64,000 nt of DNA. Origin: Salinarimonas chemoclinalis (lineage in GTDB: Bacteria > Pseudomonadota > Alphaproteobacteria > Rhizobiales > Beijerinckiaceae). The position numbers and the translations under genes were made by a program. Location of the stretch: NCBI RefSeq assembly GCF_041514305.1, contig NZ_JBGMWH010000001.1, positions 62,001 to 126,000 of the forward strand. Reading direction: 5' to 3'. The notes below the pieces were generated by a model that was given only the letters and a program-made list of their open reading frames with translations, searched no databases and was not told the origin of the DNA. Positions 43,479 through 51,835 of this stretch are shown in pieces. Each line of letters starts with the position of its first letter. Position 1 is the stretch's first letter.

Positions 43479-43538
43479 AGCCGGGATCGCCTCATGCCGG
43501 ATCGCCTCGTGCCGGATCGAAACACGTCGGACCGAATC
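43479..43538 (+). repeat. Four degenerate 15-bp repeats before the MaoC gene
   Basis: 15-bp units around NTGCCGGATCGCCTC occur at 43479, 43494, 43509 and 43524, becoming more degenerate. In frame they would read (x-P/S-D-R-x) three times if translation began at ATG 43494. They lie just upstream of the preferred start 43539, so they may shape its translation or be slippage debris. Confidence 0.65.
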
Positions 43539-44540
43539 ATGCCGCCGCCGCCGCCCACCCACCTCGAGGACTTCCGACCCGGCGACACGATGGCCTACGC
43601 GCCGATCGTGCTCGACGAGGCCGCGATCGTCGCCTTCGCCCGCGACTGGGACCCGCAGCCCTTCCACGTCGACGCCGCGGCGGCGCGCGAGAGCTTCGCG
43701 GGGCGCCTGATCGCGTCGGGCTGGCACGGCTGCGCGCTGCTGATGCGGTCGATCGCCGACGCCTTCCTGCTCGAGGCCGCCTCCCTCGGCGCACCCGGGA
43801 TCGAGGCGGTGCGCTGGCGCGCGCCGATCCCGCCGGGAATGCGCATCGCGGGCGGGCACGAGGTGCTCGAGGTCCGCGCCTCGCGGTCGAAGCCCGAGAT
43901 GGGTCTCGTGCGCTTCCGCTTCCACCTCGCCGACGAGGGCGGTACGCCGTTGCTCGAGCAGACGAACTGGATCCTGTTCGGCCGCCGCGGCGCGGCCCCG
44001 CCCGCGCCGATGGCGCGCGTCGCCGCGCCCGAGGTCGCCGCGCCGGAGCCGGACGCGGCCGTCCCGCTGCCGCCCTTCGAGGACCTCGTTCCCGGCACGC
44101 GGGAGGTGGTCGGCACCCGCCGTTTCCCGGCGCACGAGATCGAGACCTTCGCCCGCGCCTTCGATCCGCAGGCCTTCCACGTCGACGCCGCGGCCGCGGC
44201 CGCGAGCCGCTTCGGAGGCCTGTGCGCGTCGGGATGGCACACGACGGCGGCCTTCATGCGCGCCCTGGTCGACCATCGAACGCGCCAGGCGGAGGCGGCG
44301 CGGCGCGCGGGGCTGGCACCGGTCGCGCTCGGCGCCTCGCCGGGCTTTCGCGATCTCTCCTGGACGCGGCCGGTCTATGCGGGGGATACGATCACGTTCG
44401 CGACGACCATCGTGGACGCGCGTGCCTCGGCCTCGCGGCCGGGCTGGGGGATCGTCCGACAGCGCAACGAGGGCGTGAACCAGCACGGCGAGCCGGTCCT
44501 CTCCTTCGAGGGCTCGGTGTTCTGGCGGGGACGCGGCTGA
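43539..44540 (+). CDS. Double-hotdog MaoC-type dehydratase
   Basis: 333 aa with two MaoC/R-hydratase-like halves (about 5-150 and 178-333). Each half has the catalytic D-x4-H pair: D38/H43 in DWDPQPFHVD and D209/H214 in FDPQAFHVD, each followed by ASGWH. The halves are joined by a Pro/Ala linker. Probably hydrates a 2-enoyl-CoA. Having both active sites intact is less usual than in eukaryotic MFE2-type hydratases, where one half has lost it. Start ATG 43539; ATG 43494 would add 15 repeat-encoded residues. Confidence 0.82.
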   Translation: MPPPPPTHLEDFRPGDTMAYAPIVLDEAAIVAFARDWDPQPFHVDAAAARESFAGRLIASGWHGCALLMRSIADAFLLEAASLGAPGIEAVRWRAPIPPGMRIAGGHEVLEVRASRSKPEMGLVRFRFHLADEGGTPLLEQTNWILFGRRGAAPPAPMARVAAPEVAAPEPDAAVPLPPFEDLVPGTREVVGTRRFPAHEIETFARAFDPQAFHVDAAAAAASRFGGLCASGWHTTAAFMRALVDHRTRQAEAARRAGLAPVALGASPGFRDLSWTRPVYAGDTITFATTIVDARASASRPGWGIVRQRNEGVNQHGEPVLSFEGSVFWRGRG

Positions 44541-44618
44541 CGCTCGGGCTCGGCTGCGGGCTCGGCCGCCGGGCACGATCGCCGGGCGCCCGCGGAGATG
44601 CCCCCGGCGGCGGCGGCG

Positions 44619-46175
44619 TCAGCCGCTCCGGCGCAGGCGGCCGAGCAGCCGACGGGTCTGCGCCGCGAGGCGTCGCTCGGCGATGCGCCCCCGCCGACGC
44701 TCTCGGAACAGGCGGACGACGAGCGCCAGCGCGATCCAGCCGAGCGTCACCGACAGCGTGAAGCCGACGATGCCCGGCCACAGCGCGATGGCGACCGCGC
44801 CCGTCGCCGCCATGGCCGCGAGGGTCGCCGCGGAGGCGGACTCGAGCCGCGAGAGCGGCGCGCGCTGCGCGATCGCGGAGACGAGCACGCGCCCGACCGA
44901 GGCGGCGCTCTCGCGCCAGCGGCCGTGGGCGAAGCGCCCGGCGAAGCCGACGGGCGGCGGCGCGACGGCGACGGGGCGCGGCAGCGGCGGCGCGCCGCGC
45001 TTGTCGGCGAGCACGATCTCGGTCGCGCCGGCGAGATCCTCGGCGAACATCGCCTCCATGGCGGCGCCGAAGCCCATGTCGTCGACGACGACGTCGATCT
45101 CGAAGTTGCCGAACCAGCTCGCCGGGTTGAGGTTCGTCGAGCCGACCCGGGAGACGCGCCCGTCGAACACCGCGGTCTTGGCGTGCAGCATCGGGCCGGA
45201 CCACTCGTAGACGCGCACGCCCGCCTCGATGAGCTCGCGATAGGCGGTGCGCACGAAGGCGGGGAGGGTGGGCACGTCGTTTGCGCCCGGCACGAGCAGG
45301 CGCACGTCGACGCCCCCGCGGGCGGCGTCGAGCAGCGCCTCGCGATAGGCGCGGGTGGGCAGGAAGTAGCTGTCTGTGATGAATGCGCGCGTGCGGGCGG
45401 TCGCCAGCGCCAGGAGGTCGAGCCGGTAGAGGCGCCGGTCGCCGGGGCGCCCGGGCACGACCCGCACCCGGATGGGCTCGCCCGCCGCCGTCGGCGCGGG
45501 GACGGCGGATGCGCCGTGCGCGGGCGGGACCGGGCTCGCCGGGATGGGCCGCTCGTCCGGCGACCCGCGCCGGGGCGTCGCCGCCTCCCAGGTCTCGGCG
45601 AAGGCGACCTGCAGCGCCGCTACGGCGGCGGGGCCGGCCAGCGCGACGCCGGTGTCCCGCCAGGGCGCGATCCCGTCGCGGCCGGTCCAGTGGTCGGAGA
45701 CGCACAGGCCCGAAACGAAGCCGGTCTCCCCGTCGACGACGAGGAGCTTGCGATGGTCGCGCACGAACCAATCCGGCCGCGACAGGCGCAGCGGCCCGTA
45801 GACCCGCACCGCGACGCCGGCCTCCATCAGCGTGCGCCAGTAGTCGCGCGAGGCCCGCGCAGCCGAGCCGAGCCAGTCGTGGAGGACCCGCACCCGCACG
45901 CCGGCCCGCGCCCGCTCGATCAGCGCCTCTGCGAAGGTGCGGCCGGTCTCGTCGTCGGCGACGATGAAGTTCTCGAAGTCGATCCGCTCCCGCGCCCCCC
46001 GGATGGCCGCGAGCCAGGCGGGATAGTTCTCCGTGCCGTCGCGCAGGAGCCGCAGACGCCGCGCGGGCACGCCCGGATCCGCGAGGACGCGGGTGAGCGC
46101 CCGCGAGAGGGTGTCCTCGCCCGCCTCGGCGGCGGTGGCCTGGGCGAAATGGGGCATGACGGGTCTCTGGTTCAT
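44619..46175 (-). CDS. PLD-superfamily phospholipid synthase-like protein with C-terminal membrane segments
   Basis: 518 aa from ATG 46175 behind caggag (ATGs at 46199 and 46157 are alternatives). Two HKD motifs: HRKLLVVDGETGFVSG and HAKTAVFDGRVSRVGSTNLNP. After the second, about 120 residues include two hydrophobic segments near the end (LAAMAATGAVAIALWPGIVG, FTLSVTLGWIALALVVRLF). This layout resembles cardiolipin synthases with the membrane part moved to the C-terminus, or other bacterial PLDs of the envelope. Different from the soluble PLD at 21226. Confidence 0.82.
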   Translation of the reverse strand: MNQRPVMPHFAQATAAEAGEDTLSRALTRVLADPGVPARRLRLLRDGTENYPAWLAAIRGARERIDFENFIVADDETGRTFAEALIERARAGVRVRVLHDWLGSAARASRDYWRTLMEAGVAVRVYGPLRLSRPDWFVRDHRKLLVVDGETGFVSGLCVSDHWTGRDGIAPWRDTGVALAGPAAVAALQVAFAETWEAATPRRGSPDERPIPASPVPPAHGASAVPAPTAAGEPIRVRVVPGRPGDRRLYRLDLLALATARTRAFITDSYFLPTRAYREALLDAARGGVDVRLLVPGANDVPTLPAFVRTAYRELIEAGVRVYEWSGPMLHAKTAVFDGRVSRVGSTNLNPASWFGNFEIDVVVDDMGFGAAMEAMFAEDLAGATEIVLADKRGAPPLPRPVAVAPPPVGFAGRFAHGRWRESAASVGRVLVSAIAQRAPLSRLESASAATLAAMAATGAVAIALWPGIVGFTLSVTLGWIALALVVRLFRERRRGRIAERRLAAQTRRLLGRLRRSG

Positions 46176-46312
46176 CGCGAGCCGGGCTCCTGCGCGCATC
46201 GGAAACGCCCGAGCGGCGGATTCGGATCGCGCGCGGCATGCGGCCGCGTCGCGGGAAATCTCGCGGGGGCCGTCTGGCGGCCCCGTTCGCGCCGTGCTTT
46301 GTGTTCCGCGCC

Positions 46313-46879
46313 ATGCCGATGCGCCGATTCGCCACCTCCGGCTCACGCCACGCGGCCGCGGCCCTCGCCGTCGTCGCGGCCCTCGTGCTCGCCGGCTGCG
46401 TCGTCGGCCCTCGGCTCGTGGCGGGGCTGCCGGACGAGACCGGCTGGCTCGTCCTGCCGCTCGACCGCTGGTCCGCGCTCGATCGCGGCGAGCCCGAGGG
46501 CATCGCCGCCTGCATCGACGCGGCGTGTCCCGACCGGCTGATGGTCTCCGTCCTGCGCCTGCGGGGGGAGGCCGCGCGGGAGGCGCGCGCCGTGCTCGCG
46601 GACCCGCGGCGGCTCGCGGACTTCCTCGCGGCGCGCGACCGCGCCGACGAGAGCGAGGCGCGTCGCGCCGTCACCACGCGGGTCGAGACCCGCCCGCTCG
46701 CGATCGACGGCCTGCGCGGCTTCTCGATCTCGCTCGTCGCCTCGGGGACCGGCCGCACGGCCCACGGCGCGACGCTCGCCCGCGACGAGGGCGGCGAGCT
46801 GCGCCTCGCGCTCGTCGTCGGCGACGACGCGGCGGCGGTGGACGCGGCCCTGCGGCAGGTGGCGGCGGAGGCGTTCTGA
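46313..46879 (+). CDS. Predicted lipoprotein of unknown function
   Basis: 188 aa. N-terminal signal with lipobox LAGC (Cys29) after AAALAVVAALV, so it should be lipid-anchored in the envelope. The rest is soluble, Ala/Arg/Asp-rich, with no recognised domain; SRVETRPLAIDGLRGFSISL-like segment (VETRPLAIDGLRGFSISLV) and a closing LALVVGDDAAAVDAALRQ suggest a small alpha/beta fold. ATG 46313 (next at 46319). Divergent from the PLD-like gene; purS follows 82 bases later. Confidence 0.72.
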   Translation: MPMRRFATSGSRHAAAALAVVAALVLAGCVVGPRLVAGLPDETGWLVLPLDRWSALDRGEPEGIAACIDAACPDRLMVSVLRLRGEAAREARAVLADPRRLADFLAARDRADESEARRAVTTRVETRPLAIDGLRGFSISLVASGTGRTAHGATLARDEGGELRLALVVGDDAAAVDAALRQVAAEAF

Positions 46880-46960
46880 CCCGCGTGCGTGCTTGCCCCC
46901 AGAGCGCGCGCCCTTTATGCGAGTGGCCACACGCTCCCGCACGACAGCCAGGACCGCGCA

Positions 46961-47203
46961 ATGATCAAGGCCCGCGTCACCGTCACCCTCAAGAGCGGCG
47001 TGCTCGATCCGCAGGGCAAGGCCATCGAGGGGGCGCTCGGCTCGCTCGGGATCGAGGGCGTCGCGTCCGTGCGGCAGGGCAAGGTGTTCGACGTCGAGAT
47101 CGCCGCGGCGGACGAAGCGGCGGCGCGCGCCGAGCTGGAGCGCGCCTGCGAGAAGCTCCTCGCCAACACCGTGATCGAGAACTACAGGGTCGAGCTCGTC
47201 TGA
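46961..47203 (+). CDS. purS: Phosphoribosylformylglycinamidine synthase subunit PurS
   Basis: 80-aa structural subunit of the PurLQS complex. Seen: IKARVTVTLKSGVLDPQGKA, SVRQGKVFDVEI, and the C-terminal EKLLANTVIENYRVEL, diagnostic of PurS. ATG 46961 follows ccaggacc. Its stop overlaps purQ start as TGATG. purL is not in the window; purM-purN lie 29 kb away. Confidence 0.95.
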   Translation: MIKARVTVTLKSGVLDPQGKAIEGALGSLGIEGVASVRQGKVFDVEIAAADEAAARAELERACEKLLANTVIENYRVELV

Positions 47204-47889
47204 TGCGCGCCGCGATCGTCGTCTTCCCCGGCTCCAACCGCGACGGCGACGTCGCGCGCGCCCTGGTGCGCGCCGGCGCCAGCGTCGAGCGGGTCTGGCA
47301 CGCCGAGCCGGAGCTGCCCGCCGGCGTCGACCTCGCCGTCCTGCCGGGCGGCTTCTCCTACGGCGACTACCTGCGCTGCGGCGCGATCGCCGGGCGTGCG
47401 CCGGCGATGGACGCCGTGCGCCGCCACGCCGCCCGCGGCGGGCTCGTGCTCGGCATCTGCAACGGCTTCCAGATCCTGTGCGAATCGGGCCTCCTGCCGG
47501 GCGTCCTGATGCGAAACGCGAACCTGCGCTTCCTCTGTCACCGGCAGTTCCTGCGCGTCGAGCGCACGGACACGCCCTTCACCTCGGCCTACCGTCCGGG
47601 GCAGGCGATCGACGTCTGCATCGCCCACGGCGAGGGCGCCTACTTCGCCGATCCGGACACGCTCGCGCGGCTCGAGGGCGAGGAGCGCGTCGCCTTCCGC
47701 TACTGCGACGCCGCGGGCGCGCTCGCGGCGGACGCGAACGTCAACGGCTCGATCGAGGCGATCGCCGGCGTGCTGTCGGAGAACGCTCGGGTGCTCGGCA
47801 TGATGCCCCACCCCGAGAACCTGGTGGACGGCCTCGTCGGAGGCACCGACGGGCTCGGCCTGTTCGAGAGCCTCGCCCGCGCCGCCTGA
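47203..47889 (+). CDS. purQ: Phosphoribosylformylglycinamidine synthase glutaminase PurQ
   Basis: 228-aa class-I glutamine amidotransferase supplying ammonia to PurL. Catalytic C86 is in GICNGFQIL, with H203 and E205 in MMPHPENLVD. N-terminal AAIVVFPGSNRDGD and GGFSYGDYLRCG are typical. ATG overlaps the purS stop (TGATG). Convergent with the PfkB gene (9-base gap). Confidence 0.95.
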   Translation: MRAAIVVFPGSNRDGDVARALVRAGASVERVWHAEPELPAGVDLAVLPGGFSYGDYLRCGAIAGRAPAMDAVRRHAARGGLVLGICNGFQILCESGLLPGVLMRNANLRFLCHRQFLRVERTDTPFTSAYRPGQAIDVCIAHGEGAYFADPDTLARLEGEERVAFRYCDAAGALAADANVNGSIEAIAGVLSENARVLGMMPHPENLVDGLVGGTDGLGLFESLARAA

Positions 47890-47898
47890 CGGCGCGGC

Positions 47899-48717
47899 TC
47901 ACCAGGTCTCGCGCGCCCGCAGCAGCGACGCCGCGTCGCGGGCGGCTGCTGCGCAGGCGTCGGGCAGGGCGAGACCGGACGCGAGCCGCAGCGCGAGGGC
48001 TCCGGCGAAGAAGTCTCCCGCTCCGGTCGTGTCGAGGCCGTCGATCGGCGCGACGGCGATCGTCTCGCGCACCCGGCCGTCCCCCACGATTCGGATCGGG
48101 CGCGGCCCGTCCGTCAGGACGAGCCGCTGCGCCCGTCCCGCGGAGACCCGCACCGCGCGCGCCCAGACCTCCGCGAGCCCCAGGTCCGGACGCTCGTCCG
48201 CGGAGCAGACGAGCAGGGGCGCGGGATGGGTCCCCTCGCCGACGACCACGGGAACCTGCGCGAGGACCGGCGCGCCCTCGCCGACGAGCGCCGTCGCCCC
48301 GCCGGGCATCGCCGCGGCGGTGTTGACGTAGATCGCGTCGAACGGTGCCTGGCGTCCCGGTTCCGGCCAGATCGCCGGCGGCGCGGCCGCGGGCTGGTAG
48401 AGGATCGTGCGCTGCCCGTCGGGCTCGACCAGGATCTCGAGCGGCGTCGTCGCCGGATGGGCACGGACGACCGCCGTCGTCTCGATCCCGCGCGCGGCGA
48501 CGTCCGCGACCAGGCGCGTGCCGCGCTCGTCCGCGGCGATACTCGTGGAGAGCCACGCGCGGCCGCCGAGCCGGGCGATCGCCGCCGCGGCATGGTAGCC
48601 GGCGCCGCCGGTGCGCTCTCGGGTCTCGCGGACCGCGAGCCGCCCGCCCGCGTGGAGCGGCTCGTCGAGGAGCCGGACGCGATCGCAATTGACGTTGGCG
48701 ACGACGAGGATGCGCAT
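47899..48717 (-). CDS. PfkB/ribokinase-family carbohydrate kinase
   Basis: 272-aa sugar kinase: MRILVVANVNCDRVRLLDEP start, ETRERTGGAGYHAAAAIARLGG, and the anion-hole/catalytic signature DGLDTTGAGDFFAGAL with the base Asp. ATG 48717 is 2 bases after the stop of the upstream permease, so it is the last gene of the sugar ABC operon and probably phosphorylates the imported sugar. Substrate unknown. Confidence 0.86.
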   Translation of the reverse strand: MRILVVANVNCDRVRLLDEPLHAGGRLAVRETRERTGGAGYHAAAAIARLGGRAWLSTSIAADERGTRLVADVAARGIETTAVVRAHPATTPLEILVEPDGQRTILYQPAAAPPAIWPEPGRQAPFDAIYVNTAAAMPGGATALVGEGAPVLAQVPVVVGEGTHPAPLLVCSADERPDLGLAEVWARAVRVSAGRAQRLVLTDGPRPIRIVGDGRVRETIAVAPIDGLDTTGAGDFFAGALALRLASGLALPDACAAAARDAASLLRARETW

Positions 48718-48719
48718 GG

Positions 48720-49562
48720 TCAGCGGCTCGCGAAGGCGCGCTCGATCGAGCGGCGCGCCAGGAGGAAGGCCACGAGGACGGGAAGGATCGCGAGGCAGTT
48801 CACCGCCATCAGGGGCCCCCAGAGCGACTGCGCGCCCTCGATGTCCGAGAACAGCGCGACGCCCACCGTGAGCGTCTTCGTCTCGACGCTGCCGAGCGTG
48901 AGCTGGCCCCACAGGAAGATGTTCCACGCCCCCAGGAAGGCGAAGGCCGCGAGCGCGGGCACCACGTGCGCGACGTTCGGGAGCGCGATGTCGACGAATT
49001 GGCGCAGGAACCCGGCGCCGTCGATGCTGGCCGCCTCGAACATCTCCGAAGGCAGCGCCTTCATCGCCTGGCGGAAGAAGAAGACGTAGAAGCCGATGTA
49101 GGGGATCGACGGCACGATCAGCGCCGGCAGCGAATCGAGCGCGCCGAGCCGGACCACGACGAGGTAGGTCGGCACGATCACCATCACCGTCGGGAACGCC
49201 ATCGTCACGATCACGAAGCCGAACGCGGCGTCGCGCCAGCGGTGGCGCCCCCGGGCGAAGGCGTAGGCGGCCGGCAGCGACAGGGCGAGCTTGCCCGCGG
49301 TGACCGCCGCGGCGGCGACGATCGAGTTCCACAGCCACCGCCAGATCGGGTAGGCGTCGGCCGCGGCGGCGAAGTTGGCGAGCGTGGGGCTCTCGGGCCA
49401 GAGGCGGAAGGGGCGCGCGAGGATGAGGTCGTTCGGTGTGAAAGCGGCGGCGAGCATCCACACGAGCGGGAAGACGGTCGCCAGGGAGGCGCCGGCGAGC
49501 GTCACGTGAACGAGGGCGCGCGCGACCGCCGCGCGGCGCCCGGCATGGGAGGCGTCACGCAT
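48720..49562 (-). CDS. Carbohydrate ABC transporter permease, MalG-type
   Basis: 280 aa, six predicted transmembrane helices, with the EAA loop EAASIDGAGFLRQFVDIALPN that contacts the ATPase. Start ATG 49562 lies inside the end of the other permease gene (8-base overlap). Forms the second half of the importer pore. Confidence 0.88.
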   Translation of the reverse strand: MRDASHAGRRAAVARALVHVTLAGASLATVFPLVWMLAAAFTPNDLILARPFRLWPESPTLANFAAAADAYPIWRWLWNSIVAAAAVTAGKLALSLPAAYAFARGRHRWRDAAFGFVIVTMAFPTVMVIVPTYLVVVRLGALDSLPALIVPSIPYIGFYVFFFRQAMKALPSEMFEAASIDGAGFLRQFVDIALPNVAHVVPALAAFAFLGAWNIFLWGQLTLGSVETKTLTVGVALFSDIEGAQSLWGPLMAVNCLAILPVLVAFLLARRSIERAFASR

Positions 49563-50442
49563 AGGTCACCCTGCGCTCGACGAAGCGGAACTGCACCCAG
49601 GTGAGGATCGCCACGATCGCGATCGTCACGAGCGCGATCACGCTCGCCTGCCCGAACTGGAAGAACACGAGCCCCCTCTGCCAGAGCAGGTAGGGCAGGT
49701 TGGTGGTGCGCTCGAAGGGACCGCCGCCGGTGAGCACGTCGATGATCCCGACGATGTCGTCGAGCGTGGTGAACACGGTCGTCACCAGGATGAAGAAGGC
49801 CGTGGGCGAGGCCAGCGGGATGTCGATGTCGCGCACGCGGCGGAAGAATCCCGCCCCGTCGATCCGCGCGGCCTCGATCTGCTCCTTGGGGATCGTCATC
49901 AGCGCCGCGTACCAGAGCACGAGGTTGAGTCCGAACGTCTTCCAGAACGCGACGAGGGAGACGACCCAGAGCGCCGCGCGCGCATCCGTGTGCCAGCGCG
50001 ACGGCGGCAGGCCGAGCGCCGTCAGCATCTCATTGAGGACGCCGTTGATCGGGTTGAGCAGCGGCAGCCACACGGCGCCCGCCACCGAGAAGCTGACGAG
50101 GGTCGGCGCGAACAGGCAGGCGTAGTAGACCGGCGCCGTTCGCGAGCCGGCGATCTCGCGCAGCCCCAGCGCCAGCGCCAGCGGCACCAGAACCTGTGCG
50201 GGCACGAGCACCAGGCAGTAGACGAGCGTGTTCCAGGCCGCCCGGCCGAAGGCGTCGCCGCCGAGCACGGCGGCGATGTTGGCGAGCCCGGCGAAGCGGA
50301 AGGTCTGCGTCGCCGGGTGATAGTCGAGGACCGCGAGCAGGCCCGACGCGGCGATCGGGAGGTAGAGGAAGGCGGCGACCGCGAGGACGGCGGGGGCGAC
50401 GAGCCCCGCCGTCGAGAGCGCGCGCCGGTCTGCGGCGTCCAT
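49555..50442 (-). CDS. Carbohydrate ABC transporter permease, MalF-type
   Basis: 295 aa, about six transmembrane helices; EAA loop EAARIDGAGFFRRVRDIDIPL. ATG 50442 overlaps the stop of the binding-protein gene as TGATG, so the two are translationally coupled. A typical UgpA/MalF-like partner of the MalG-type permease. Confidence 0.88.
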   Translation of the reverse strand: MDAADRRALSTAGLVAPAVLAVAAFLYLPIAASGLLAVLDYHPATQTFRFAGLANIAAVLGGDAFGRAAWNTLVYCLVLVPAQVLVPLALALGLREIAGSRTAPVYYACLFAPTLVSFSVAGAVWLPLLNPINGVLNEMLTALGLPPSRWHTDARAALWVVSLVAFWKTFGLNLVLWYAALMTIPKEQIEAARIDGAGFFRRVRDIDIPLASPTAFFILVTTVFTTLDDIVGIIDVLTGGGPFERTTNLPYLLWQRGLVFFQFGQASVIALVTIAIVAILTWVQFRFVERRVTYA

Positions 50443-51704
50443 CAGGCCGCGATCAGCGCGGCGACCTCGTCCTGCGCCCGCGCCATCGCGACGGGGACCG
50501 GATCGACCCGCTCCAGCATGCGCGAGACGGCATTGCGCCAGGCGTTCTGCGCCTCGAACCCGCGCGTGCCGGGCCAGATCGTCTCCGCGGTCAGCCCGTC
50601 GGCGAGCTGCGCCTGCGCCGGCGCGATCAGCGGGGTCGGCGCCGCGACGTCGTGAACGGACGAGTTCAGGTAGCCCACGCCCGACCACAGGTCTTGGCCT
50701 TCCTGCGAGCCGCAGAACTCGAGGAAGGTCATCGCGGCCTGCGCCTGCTCCGCCTCGCGGGCGTAGACGGCGAGGAAGTTGCCGCCGCTGTTCATCCGCC
50801 GGGGGCGGCCGGGCACGCCCGGGAAGCGGGTCGTCGCCACCTCGAAGGGCGCCGCCTGCGGGTAGTTGATCACCCGCGTCGAGCTCGTCGTCACGATCGA
50901 GAGCGCGCCCGCGATGAAGGCGGCGTCCTGCTCGCGGCTGCCGACGGGGATCCAGAGCCCCTCGTGCGCCGGGACGCAGAACAGCTCCATGCCGGCGATC
51001 GATTCCGGCCGGGCGAGGCCGACCGCGCCGGCCTCGTCGATGACGGCGCCGCCGGCGTTCTGGACGAAGGACTGGCTCGTCCACTCGTTGTTGGAGAGGG
51101 CGAGCGGCGAGCGGAAGCTCGGATGCGCCCCACCGCCGAGCGCGGCCTGGAGCGCGCGGGCGCGCTCGTAGAGCCAGTCGGTGTCGATCTCCTCGGGGAT
51201 CGCCTCGTCGAGACCGGCGGCGCGCCAATGCTCCATGTTGATGAACGTGATCGGCGTCGACATCGCCCACGGTACGCCGATCAGCGCATCGTCGACCGTG
51301 ACCAGCGTGTGGACCGACGGCACGAAGTTGCCGATCAGCGCTTCGGCGCGGGCGGCGTCGATCTCGCGCAGGTCGCGGGCGCCGAGCGTGCGCTTCGCGT
51401 AGTAGCCGAACTTCCAGCCGGTGGTCATCAGGGCCGGAGGCCGGCCGGCGGAGACCGCCGCGAGGGTCTTGGCGGTCGCTTCCTCGTAGTTCCCGTCGAA
51501 GCGGTTCTCCACCGCGACGCCGAGGCCCTTCGCGTTGAACGCGTCGACGACGGCCTGGAAGGCGGTCTCGGGGCCGAAGTTGCTGGAGACGACGATGCGG
51601 GCGTCGCTGGCGCGAGCGCCGGTGGCCCTCAGCACCGCCGGGGCGGCGACGCCGGCGGCGAGCCCGGCGAGGAGCGTGCGGCGGGAAAGGCGCGTGCAAG
51701 GCAT
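50442..51704 (-). CDS. Extracellular sugar-binding protein (solute-binding, Tat signal)
   Basis: 420 aa. N-terminus MPCTRLSRRTLLAGLAAGVAAP carries a twin-arginine signal (R8-R9, SRRTLLAG), so it is folded before export. The mature part has the UgpB-like family features (FINMEHWRAAGLD, TWGG-like SNNEWTSQSF, RMNSGGNFLAVYA). ATG 51704 is behind the strong GGAGGT ribosome site; ATG 51719 is further upstream. First gene of the operon. Sugar or glycerol-phosphate-type ligand unknown. Confidence 0.85.
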   Translation of the reverse strand: MPCTRLSRRTLLAGLAAGVAAPAVLRATGARASDARIVVSSNFGPETAFQAVVDAFNAKGLGVAVENRFDGNYEEATAKTLAAVSAGRPPALMTTGWKFGYYAKRTLGARDLREIDAARAEALIGNFVPSVHTLVTVDDALIGVPWAMSTPITFINMEHWRAAGLDEAIPEEIDTDWLYERARALQAALGGGAHPSFRSPLALSNNEWTSQSFVQNAGGAVIDEAGAVGLARPESIAGMELFCVPAHEGLWIPVGSREQDAAFIAGALSIVTTSSTRVINYPQAAPFEVATTRFPGVPGRPRRMNSGGNFLAVYAREAEQAQAAMTFLEFCGSQEGQDLWSGVGYLNSSVHDVAAPTPLIAPAQAQLADGLTAETIWPGTRGFEAQNAWRNAVSRMLERVDPVPVAMARAQDEVAALIAA

Positions 51705-51774
51705 GGCGGGGACCTCCATTCGTGCGGGACCCCGCCGCCACTAGCCCGCGTCGGCGACAATGCTATGACATGAG

Positions 51775-51803
51775 ATTATAGTTGGCTCACGACCCAATTA
51801 TTC
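51775..51803 (-). promoter_or_regulatory. Predicted promoter with operator-like palindrome for the sugar ABC operon
   Basis: Minus-strand -10 TATAAT (51775-51780) with an inverted repeat TTGG-sTC-N2-GA-sCCAA-like sequence filling the 17-base spacer (51782-51797: TTGGCTCACGACCCAA) and a weak -35 GAATAA (51798-51803). The arms TTGG/CCAA plus inner TC/GA fit a LacI-type operator. No regulator gene is adjacent. About 70 bases upstream of the binding-protein start. Confidence 0.45.
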
Positions 51804-51835
51804 TTGCGCACCCGCGCGGGCGCCGCAGCCGCGGG

